From contig CATLAK010000004.1 of NCBI GenBank assembly GCA_949878435.1, positions 107,267 to 171,266 on the forward strand: a stretch of DNA of 64,000 nt. The letters run 5' to 3'. The translations under genes and the position numbers were made by a program. The first letter of the stretch is position 1. Every line of letters starts with the position of its first letter. Shown here one piece after another: positions 44,256 to 50,032 of this stretch. This stretch comes from an uncultured Lachnospiraceae bacterium (lineage in GTDB: Bacteria > Bacillota > Clostridia > Lachnospirales > Lachnospiraceae). Under the pieces are notes generated by a model that searched no databases, was not told the origin of the DNA, and saw nothing but the letters and a program-made list of their open reading frames with translations.

Positions 44256-45242
44256 CTAAAACAGGCTCATTTGCGCTGTTTCATTTAATATAATTTTTCT
44301 AAATATGCTTTCAAAAATCGGTACCGCAATACTATTTCCTGCCTGCCAGTACAATGGCATTGTGTAACGCCCGTTTTTCTTCTGCACTGCTGCCGCTGCG
44401 TTAAAATCCGCGTCCGTGTAGCCCTGCAATCTCCAGCACTCCCTTTCCGTCAAATATCGATACCGCCCGGCGCCGCAGTCAATAACCTGTGTTGGCGTTC
44501 TGTCTTGTCTTGTCGTGATTGTATAGGCATAATCTTTTATAATATTTGCACGCCGCACTACTCCCTTTTTGCCGATTGCATTGTATACGCTTGGTTGGGT
44601 AACATCGTATACTTCCGGTGCGTCTGGCAGAAGAAATTCTTTTATATTCCGCATTGGTAACTTTATCAGATCATCAAAATCAAATTTTTCATTTCCCAGT
44701 ATCGAAATTGTAAAAACGCGCTGCCGCGCCTGTGGAAGTCCAAACTCCCTCGCGTCCAGTACGGCGTAGCTGTTCGTATATCCCAGCCGCGTCATTTTCT
44801 CTATGTATTTATTAAAATTCGCTACCATATGCCGCGATAATACGTTTTTGACGTTTTCCCATATTACAACGCGCGGCTTCCATACTCCCATTTGTTCTAT
44901 TATGCGAATTGTTTCCCACATAAGGCTCGAACGTGTCCCACTTCCCTTATCTGCGCCTTTTCCCCTGTTTATTCTGCCACCTGCTGCCGTCGCTTTTCCT
45001 TGATGTCCTGCAATCGAAAAGTCTTGGCACGGGCTGCCGTGTATCAAAATATCCGGCTTCAAGTCCCAACCCACAACCGACTGCGTTTTGTTCTGCAATT
45101 CATTTTTAAAAATTGCATTGTATGATCTGACCGCCTTTTCATCGATCTCTACATAATCAATGCTTTTCACAGATATTCCTATATTCCGCAAGGCGCAGCG
45201 CGGTGATCCGATTCCGCCGAATAGTTCAAGTATTTTTACCAT
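44256..45242 (-). CDS. C5-cytosine DNA methyltransferase
   Basis: 328 residues. Ordered C5-MTase motifs: I ILELFGGIGSPRCAL, IV with catalytic Cys in HGSPCQDFSIAG, VI WENVKNV, VIII QARQRVF and X QAGNSIAVPIF. Short target-recognition region, so a short target site is expected. Orphan enzyme, the second methylase of this phage; together they could mark phage DNA against several restriction systems. Confidence 0.94.
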   Translation of the reverse strand: MVKILELFGGIGSPRCALRNIGISVKSIDYVEIDEKAVRSYNAIFKNELQNKTQSVVGWDLKPDILIHGSPCQDFSIAGHQGKATAAGGRINRGKGADKGSGTRSSLMWETIRIIEQMGVWKPRVVIWENVKNVLSRHMVANFNKYIEKMTRLGYTNSYAVLDAREFGLPQARQRVFTISILGNEKFDFDDLIKLPMRNIKEFLLPDAPEVYDVTQPSVYNAIGKKGVVRRANIIKDYAYTITTRQDRTPTQVIDCGAGRYRYLTERECWRLQGYTDADFNAAAAVQKKNGRYTMPLYWQAGNSIAVPIFESIFRKIILNETAQMSLF

Positions 45243-45422
45243 TTCATGATTCCCTCGCCCTTAAAAAGACCGACGTCTTTTTTTATATATTTTTAGTTTC
45301 CTCTGTGTCCTCATACTATCTAGGTGGCGCTCTTACTTTCATACTCTGCCACCTCGCTTTCCGGCGTGTGCATTGTGTCGCGGCTTTTCACATTAAAAAG
45401 CTGCCGAAAACCTGTTGACCTT
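45243..45422. other. Intergenic region with hairpins before the C5 methylase
   Basis: 180 bases. AAAAAGAC/GTCTTTTT hairpin at 45,263-45,282 with T-runs on both sides is a likely terminator or attenuator 20 bases before the methylase start. A GGTGGC/GCCACC stem lies at about 45,324-45,352. A 17-codon ORF beginning MHTPESE is too short to trust. Confidence 0.5.
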
Positions 45423-45560
45423 CTACGCGCTTTCTAGCAGGCGCGAACGCTGCCATTTTCCCACAATGCCCTGTACTCCGGCTATTGGCTTGCCTTCATC
45501 AGATACAAGGTTGCCAACCTTGTATGACGGGGACTCCTGCCCCGTTTCGGCTGTTTGCAT
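45423..45560 (-). CDS. 45-residue phage protein coupled to the HTH gene
   Basis: Starts MQTAETGQESPSYKVGNLVS and ends WQRSRLLESA. Its ATG shares a base with the stop of the HTH gene (TAATG), a re-initiation arrangement. The coding sequence contains a perfect 10-bp palindrome (45,511-45,533 region) and a GGGG/CCCC stem. Function unknown. Confidence 0.5.
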   Translation of the reverse strand: MQTAETGQESPSYKVGNLVSDEGKPIAGVQGIVGKWQRSRLLESA

Positions 45561-45790
45561 TATTGTGGCGATTCAGCTTTTTCATTCCGTATCACAGCTA
45601 ATTCTTCCGCTATGTCAGCGCCGCTATAATCTGCTAACAGCTTAGGAGTAATGTTATAAGTCCATTTCCTTGACATTTTAATTGCTGTGCCTATCGGCAA
45701 TATTCCCCTTTGCAACCCAATTCTGACATATTGCTGTGATACATGAAGGACTGCTGCCGCTTCTTTTACTGTGATCTTTCCTACTCTCAT
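45560..45790 (-). CDS. Small HTH protein, excisionase/MerR-like
   Basis: 76 residues. The segment KITVKEAAAVLHVSQQYVRI followed by GLQRGILPIG is a winged-helix excisionase/AlpA pattern. It could be Xis or an early regulator; its distance from the integrase (about 4 kb) leaves this open. GAGGCACAG precedes the ATG. Confidence 0.75.
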   Translation of the reverse strand: MRVGKITVKEAAAVLHVSQQYVRIGLQRGILPIGTAIKMSRKWTYNITPKLLADYSGADIAEELAVIRNEKAESPQ

Positions 45791-45850
45791 GTTTCTGTGC
45801 CTCCTTTGTGGTTTCTATGGTTGATTGTTTCTTGGTGTCGTATTAAACGT

Positions 45851-46042
45851 TTATTTGTCACTGTATGCATCCCTGATTAGTTCACACGCATGTTTCACTA
45901 ATTCTTTAATCTTTTCCATTACATCCTCTACATAGCCGTCTATTACCTCAAGGGTATAGGCGGCAGCTCTTCTGTTGATAACAATCGAAATCACCAGCGA
46001 TACAACGCTTGCTACAATTGTAGCCACTATAATTTCTTTCAT
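45851..46042 (-). CDS. Small membrane-anchored helical protein
   Basis: 63 residues from ATG 46,042 (AGGAGG 14 bases upstream; a longer version from 46,066 is possible). One membrane span (IIVATIVASVVSLVISIVI), then an amphipathic helix ending ELIRDAYSDK. Unknown function. Confidence 0.55.
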   Translation of the reverse strand: MKEIIVATIVASVVSLVISIVINRRAAAYTLEVIDGYVEDVMEKIKELVKHACELIRDAYSDK

Positions 46043-46092
46043 GATTACTTCGCTTTCCTCCTGCATTCCTATTAAGGACAGGATAAAATTAT

Positions 46093-46266
46093 TTAACAGG
46101 CATTCCGTAGTTCTTGACGGGCATCTGTTACAATATCCGCACACTCGGCAATTGTAAGTTCTGGAAATCTTCCAGCCAGATAATAAAAAACATTAGAATT
46201 GTAATAATCATCTTCCTTCAGATGCGTTGCTTTAAGCAGCTCTTTCAAAATTTTACTTTTATCCAT
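46093..46266 (-). CDS. 57-residue early phage protein
   Basis: Starts MDKSKILKELLKATHLKEDD and ends DIVTDARQELRNAC. Helical, with a tyrosine-rich middle (YYNSNVFYYLAG). GGGAGAAAG precedes the ATG. Not recognised. Confidence 0.6.
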   Translation of the reverse strand: MDKSKILKELLKATHLKEDDYYNSNVFYYLAGRFPELTIAECADIVTDARQELRNAC

Positions 46267-46314
46267 ATCTTTCTTCTTTCTCCCTGCATTGCCCGGTAGG
46301 GACGGGATAAGCCG

Positions 46315-46524
46315 TTAATGCTCGATCAGCTGTTTGTAAATCTGATCTACTGCTTCTGGATCAGAGTCAAGCATATCGAATGTGTCCTTGATTCTGGCGT
46401 ATACTTCCAAAACAATAGCTTTTTGGGTGGCTTTTCTATCCTGTATGTTTTCTCTTCCAGTCTCAAAAGCATATCCGTCAATCAGTTCCTTTAAAGATTT
46501 TGTCCTTTAATTCATATCTCTCAT
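46315..46524 (-). pseudogene. Early phage small gene with in-frame stop at codon 6
   Basis: ATG 46,524 follows a GGGAGAAAGAAGG site like that of the next gene, but codon 6 is TAA (MRDMN*). The same frame stays open for 62 further codons (SLKELIDGYAFETGRENIQD and on to KQLIEH). No ATG, GTG or TTG restarts it. Either a recent nonsense mutation or an unusual start. Confidence 0.5.
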
Positions 46525-46563
46525 ATATTCCCTTCTTTCTCCCGGTGCAACCCCACCGGGTGG

Positions 46564-46827
46564 TTATCTGTCTTCAACACCTTTTGTGATTTCAAGGGTT
46601 TCTTTATCAATCCTGTCATAGGTGGAATAATTTGCCTTAATATAGTGATCTCCACAATCCCTTACAGCGCCATACGGTGTAAATTTTCCTTTTACAACTC
46701 TGTAGCCGTTTGTAATATTTCCTACTTTAGAATCCGGATATTCAATTTCTATGATTTCTCCTGTGTACTCAAAGCCTTTCCAATCCTGCACCGGAACTGG
46801 CATTTCATAAATTCGTTTTACCTTCAT
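46564..46827 (-). CDS. Hypothetical early phage protein
   Basis: 87 residues, beta-rich, beginning MKVKRIYEMPVPVQDWKGFE. Contains VVKGKFTPYGAVRDCGDHYI. GAGGTTATAG precedes the ATG. Second gene of the early operon after Cro; not recognised. Confidence 0.65.
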   Translation of the reverse strand: MKVKRIYEMPVPVQDWKGFEYTGEIIEIEYPDSKVGNITNGYRVVKGKFTPYGAVRDCGDHYIKANYSTYDRIDKETLEITKGVEDR

Positions 46828-46869
46828 TTTCTATAACCTCCATTATTTTTCTGTGTGACAGTTCTTTCT

Positions 46870-47088
46870 TTATGCTGTTTTACTTATCATGCAGCCTTCA
46901 ATAATAAATGTTTGTATTGGCACCTCCAAAGCTGTGCATATCCTCACATACTCTTCTACATCACATTTTCTTTTTCCTGAAAGAATTAGCGATAATTGAC
47001 GTTCGCTTATTTGTGCCCTTTCCGCAATTATTTTTTGCTTATACCCCTTTTCTGTAATCATTTTCTTCATTGCTTTTCTATCAAACAT
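46870..47088 (-). CDS. Cro-like HTH regulator
   Basis: 72 residues, a single HTH_XRE domain: MKKMITEKGYKQKIIAERAQ, then ISERQLSLILSGKRK (helices 2-3). First gene of the leftward early operon, directly under the divergent promoter. AAGGAGCG lies before the ATG. It probably competes with the repressor for the operator at 47,141-47,164. Confidence 0.85.
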   Translation of the reverse strand: MFDRKAMKKMITEKGYKQKIIAERAQISERQLSLILSGKRKCDVEEYVRICTALEVPIQTFIIEGCMISKTA

Positions 47089-47240
47089 GTTACGCTCCTT
47101 TCTTAGTTCATTTTTCTTGACTTTATTAAACTATAATTCATTATTATTGACTTGTCAATAATAAAAATCAAAAATATTGAACTAATTATTTACAAAATCA
47201 AAATGAAATGATAAAATATAACAAACAAAGGAGCGAAAAC
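47089..47240. promoter_or_regulatory. Lysis-lysogeny switch: divergent promoters
   Basis: Minus-strand promoter: TTGACA (47,153-47,158), 17-base spacer, TATAGT (47,130-47,135), driving cro and the early genes. Plus-strand promoter: TTTACA (47,189-47,194), 17-base spacer, TAAAAT (47,212-47,217), driving the repressor. A 24-bp operator palindrome overlaps the -35 box of the early promoter. A wider inverted pair TAGTTCA (47,104-47,110)/TGAACTA (47,178-47,184) flanks it. Confidence 0.85.
47141..47164. promoter_or_regulatory. Repressor operator palindrome
   Basis: Perfect inverted repeat with 11-bp arms (TTATTATTGAC and its complement) and a 2-bp centre. It covers the early promoter -35 box. Half-site-like TTGAC and TTGAA elements occur at 47,117-47,121 and 47,177-47,181, possible weaker sites. 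Confidence 0.8.
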
Positions 47241-47600
47241 ATGAATCAGATTTTAATTGAAAAATTGCGAAGTGCCCGAATTAGTAATAACTTGAAGCAA
47301 TCGGATGTTGCAGAACTTTTAAATGTGAAGAAGAATACTATTAGTAATTGGGAAAATGGGAAATCAAATCCCGATATTGATTCACTTATAGAACTATGTA
47401 AAATCTACAATATAAGCTGTTCGGCTATCCTCGAAGAATCTTATGCCGATCAAATAATACATAGCTTATCCGTTACAGGGTTTGAAAAAGAAATAATAAT
47501 CGCTTACCGAAAAGCTGACGAGATTGGAAAAGCTGTTGTGTTACGTTCTTTAGGTTTAGATTCTTCATCTATAAAAGGGGACAAAGAAAAAATGGCATAA
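47241..47600 (+). CDS. C1-type phage repressor without autopeptidase domain
   Basis: 119 residues from ATG 47,241 (AAAGGAG site). HTH_XRE domain in residues 3-60 (LKQSDVAELLNVKKNTISNW, ENGKSNPDIDSL). The C-terminal 55 residues are a short helical dimerisation region (EIIIAYRKADEIGKAVVLRS). There is no S24/LexA-like peptidase domain, so RecA-stimulated self-cleavage is not possible. The ORF starts the plus-strand lysogeny arm. Confidence 0.88.
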   Translation: MNQILIEKLRSARISNNLKQSDVAELLNVKKNTISNWENGKSNPDIDSLIELCKIYNISCSAILEESYADQIIHSLSVTGFEKEIIIAYRKADEIGKAVVLRSLGLDSSSIKGDKEKMA

Positions 47601-47651
47601 AATACCGTAAGAACAAAAATATAATACATATTGAATTTTAAGGCGTATGAC

Positions 47652-48350
47652 ATGAGAAAAAGAATTTACGAAATTACTGAAAGGGCAAAGGCTACTGATA
47701 GTGTAAGCAAAATTTATGACATTTTTATGATGTGCTCTATCATAACAAGTATAATTCCTTTGTGCTTTTCTACACAAAATAATGTTTTTTCTATGATTGA
47801 TAAATTAACAGTTGCAATATTCATTATAGATTACATTCTTCGATTTATAACTGCTGATTATTCATCATCTAAAAACGGGATTATTCCTTTTATTATTTAT
47901 CCCTTTCGCCCCATGGCAATTATTTATTTATTATCAATCTTGCCATCCATTACAAATTTAAACTATGCCTTTAAAGTTTTTCGTGTTTTTCGTCTTTTTA
48001 AGACAATGCGTATCTTTAAGTTTTTTAGATATTCAAAAAATATACAAATAATAACAAATGTATTATCCAAAAAGAAGGATGCTCTGGTTACTGTCGGTAT
48101 TCTAGCTTTATCGTATATATTTTTTACTGCATTAATTATTTTTCAAGTTGAGCCTGCCACCTTTGGAAACTTCTTTAACGCAATTTATTGGGCTACTGTT
48201 TCCTTAACTACCGTTGGTTATGGGGATATATATCCCACATCCAATATAGGAAGAATAATAAGCATGGTTTCATCATTTTTAGGCATAGCAGTTGTTGCCC
48301 TGCCATCTGGCATAATAATATCTGGTTATCAAGATGAAATAGATAAATAA
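47652..48350 (+). CDS. Six-helix voltage-gated potassium channel homologue
   Basis: 232 residues from ATG 47,652 (TAAGG upstream; a TTG at 47,631 is the other choice). S1-S3 hydrophobic spans are followed by an S4 helix with seven Lys/Arg at every third position (FKVFRVFRLFKTMRIFKFFR). S5, pore helix and the K+ selectivity filter TTVGYGD are intact, then S6 with a PSG hinge (VVALPSGIII). All residues needed for a functional Kv channel are there. Very AT-rich, 51 bases after the repressor stop, so expressed in the lysogen (inference). Cytoplasmic extra domains are absent. Confidence 0.92.
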   Translation: MRKRIYEITERAKATDSVSKIYDIFMMCSIITSIIPLCFSTQNNVFSMIDKLTVAIFIIDYILRFITADYSSSKNGIIPFIIYPFRPMAIIYLLSILPSITNLNYAFKVFRVFRLFKTMRIFKFFRYSKNIQIITNVLSKKKDALVTVGILALSYIFFTALIIFQVEPATFGNFFNAIYWATVSLTTVGYGDIYPTSNIGRIISMVSSFLGIAVVALPSGIIISGYQDEIDK

Positions 48351-48407
48351 TTTAAGATATTTTATATGCATAAATCAAAAAACAAAAGACAAGGGGGATT
48401 ATGAATC

Positions 48408-49328
48408 ATGAAAAAGAAAGGAATTGTTGCAAGTTTTATAGGTTTAGCCTTTTTATCCGGCTGTTATATGACGCCAGATAAGAAATTAGAATCAATCGAA
48501 TTATCCATTCCAGATTATCAAACCGAATATGACATTAACACGGAAATTCCTGTAGATATTTCTGTGCTACCAGAAGATGCAGACACAGATTCTTTTGAGT
48601 ATGTTGTAGATGGGGATGCTGCTATTACATTTTCCGACGCCGGAATCATAACAGGATCACAGGAAGGAAACTACAGTCTTTATATTACGTCCGACGATCT
48701 AAAAAGCAATGTCATATCTATCAACGTTGTAGATATTTCTGCCCGTGAGGAAGCTGCCGAAGCTGAACGCTTGGCTGCGGAGAAAGCTGCTAAAGAGGCA
48801 GAGGAAAAACGATTGCTGGAAGAACAGGCAGCTAAAGAAGCAGAGGAAAAACGACAAGCTGAAGAACAAGCCGCCAAAGAAGCGGAGGAACAAAGGCTGC
48901 TGGAAGAACAAGCAGCTAAAGAGGCAGAGGAAAAGCGACAGGCTGAAGAACAAGCAGCTAAAGAATTAGCTGAACAGCAAGCTGCTAGTGAAAATGGATC
49001 CCATAATCAGTCGGAAAATTCCCCGTCTTCCGAAAATACTGCGCCTCAACCTCCTGCACCAGCGCCGGAACAACCAGTACAAGAAACCAGTCCCCAGAAT
49101 AATGCAACTGCCTCTTCTGGTGGTGATAGCAATTTTAATACATATGACAATGCTTCGCAACAACAAACAGAAGCTACATATGTGCTAAATACCAGTACAA
49201 AGAAAATTCATCATCCAAGTTGTTCCAGTGTTAAAAAAATTGCGCCTCAAAATTATTCCACTTCCAATAGTTCTGTTGACGAATTGATTTCTCAAGGGTA
49301 TTCTACTTGCGGAAATTGTTTTAAATAA
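48408..49328 (+). CDS. Lipoprotein with coiled-coil repeats and C-terminal Ada-like metal-site domain
   Basis: 306 residues; AAGGGGG precedes the ATG. Lipobox LSGC (Cys 19). Residues about 28-105 resemble a bacterial Ig-like (BIG2) domain (IELSIPDYQTEYDINTEIPV). Residues about 129-184 are four 14-residue KEAEEKRLLEEQAA-type repeats, then a Ser/Pro/Asn-rich linker (to 260). The last 45 residues (KIHHPSCSSVKKI, then YSTCGNC) are the Cys/His domain found at the ends of many secreted nucleases and lipoproteins. Surface protein of the lysogen; function unknown. Confidence 0.82.
   Translation: MKKKGIVASFIGLAFLSGCYMTPDKKLESIELSIPDYQTEYDINTEIPVDISVLPEDADTDSFEYVVDGDAAITFSDAGIITGSQEGNYSLYITSDDLKSNVISINVVDISAREEAAEAERLAAEKAAKEAEEKRLLEEQAAKEAEEKRQAEEQAAKEAEEQRLLEEQAAKEAEEKRQAEEQAAKELAEQQAASENGSHNQSENSPSSENTAPQPPAPAPEQPVQETSPQNNATASSGGDSNFNTYDNASQQQTEATYVLNTSTKKIHHPSCSSVKKIAPQNYSTSNSSVDELISQGYSTCGNCFK
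48792..48959 (+). repeat. Four 42-bp tandem repeats in the lipoprotein gene
   Basis: Each unit codes for 14 residues, KEAEEKR(LL or QA)EEQAA. LL and QA versions alternate, so the true DNA period is 84 bp duplicated. Prone to copy-number change. Confidence 0.85.
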
Positions 49329-49357
49329 AATACTATAATATAAAAGGAGGGTTTTAC

Positions 49358-49510
49358 ATGTCAAAGAAATCATCTATACCGGGTCTTTCTTTCAGCCCTA
49401 ACAAAGCGCTGGGAATTACCAATGCAAAAAGAAAAGTAGCAAAAGCTACTGGTGTTCCAACATCCAAGAGCGGCAGACGTGCCAAAGCAGGAAAAATATT
49501 TGGGCTATAA
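49358..49510 (+). CDS. 50-residue basic protein
   Basis: Starts MSKKSSIPGLSFSPNKALGI and ends RRAKAGKIFGL. Highly basic, with a TGVPTSKSGRRAKAG motif; likely nucleic-acid or membrane-surface binding. An excellent AAAGGAGGG site is 7 bases upstream. 29 bases after the lipoprotein stop, so in one transcript with it. I have seen similar small proteins on mobile elements but can name no function. Confidence 0.7.
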   Translation: MSKKSSIPGLSFSPNKALGITNAKRKVAKATGVPTSKSGRRAKAGKIFGL

Positions 49511-49525
49511 ACCTTTTATCTTAAG

Positions 49526-49554
49526 TACCGCCTGCACTAATGGTGCAGGCGGTA
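49526..49554. terminator. Perfect 12-bp hairpin after the small basic protein
   Basis: Arms 49,526-49,537 and 49,543-49,554, loop of 5. There is no T-run on either strand, so it may protect the 3' end or end transcription weakly. Confidence 0.45.
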
Positions 49555-49637
49555 GCAAAAACTAAATAATCTATTTACCACGGGAACCGAAGGGGCGATA
49601 TGTCAGCCGCCAGATTTTGAAAGGGGGGCTGGTGCCA

Positions 49638-49724
49638 ATGGTTACATATTCGGATTTAATCCAGTTTGTAATTATGCTTTGCGCTGTAGTAACTCTTGTT
49701 ATATACATACAACGTAAAAAGTAG
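49638..49724 (+). CDS. Holin-like toxin peptide (type I toxin)
   Basis: 28 residues, MVTYSDLIQFVIMLCAVVTL followed by a basic tail IYIQRKK: one membrane span. This is the pattern of the putative holin-like toxin (Hol-Tox) family of Firmicutes. A GGGGGG site lies 9 bases before the ATG. The 3' end of the gene runs into a bidirectional terminator hairpin, and a near-consensus antisense promoter lies downstream, as in txpA/ratA-type systems. Confidence 0.8.
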   Translation: MVTYSDLIQFVIMLCAVVTLVIYIQRKK

Positions 49725-49762
49725 CGCCCTCGCTCTGGTAAGGTAAGGCGCTACTTTTTTTA
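49715..49762. terminator. Bidirectional terminator shared by toxin mRNA and antisense RNA
   Basis: A perfect 13-bp stem (AAAAAGTAGCGCC with GGCGCTACTTTTT), long loop, followed by T-runs on both strands. It covers the stop codon of the toxin. Confidence 0.9.
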
Positions 49763-49811
49763 ACTTATCTTCCGGCGGCTAGGCTTTATCTAGCTTTCGG
49801 TTCTCTTGTTA
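49715..49811 (-). ncRNA. Candidate antisense RNA to the holin-like toxin
   Basis: From the promoter at 49,817-49,844 an RNA of about 95 bases would run leftwards and stop at the shared terminator, pairing with the last codons and 3' part of the toxin mRNA. Predicted from promoter and terminator only; no expression data. Confidence 0.65.
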
Positions 49812-49816
49812 AGTAT

Positions 49817-49844
49817 ATTATAACAAATTATATTGTATTGTCAA
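49817..49844 (-). promoter_or_regulatory. Near-consensus antisense promoter
   Basis: TTGACA (49,839-49,844) and TATAAT (49,817-49,822) on the minus strand with a 16-base spacer. The strongest sigma-A match in the phage, and no minus-strand ORF follows it. Confidence 0.8.
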
Positions 49845-49849
49845 ATTCA

Positions 49850-50032
49850 TCATTGAAGAGCCGCCCATGCTGGCTACACGGGCGGCGGCAAACTCCGATT
49901 GAACGGGCTTGCTATAATATATATCTTTGGCAAGAATTATTATAGCATAAAGCCCTTCGATAAAGCAATGGGAAACGGGGCTTTATTTTTTACGCCTTTT
50001 TTTCCGAATAATTTAGAAAGAAGGTGTTTTTT
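49850..50032. promoter_or_regulatory. Structured leader between toxin module and integrase
   Basis: Hairpins: GCCGCCC/GGGCGGC (49,860-49,887); a long imperfect inverted repeat 49,905-49,955 containing TATAAT on both strands; and AAAGCCC/GGGCTTT (49,949-49,985) followed by ATTTTTT on the plus strand. A second minus promoter is possible: TTGCTT and TATAAT (49,939-49,944), spacer 18. The integrase site AGAAAGAAGG lies at the end. Suggests attenuation of integrase expression. Confidence 0.5.

Noticed and set aside
43322..45242. Restriction-modification system
   Set aside because: No restriction endonuclease gene is adjacent; HNH at 33.9 kb and VRR-NUC at 38.6 kb belong to packaging and replication modules.
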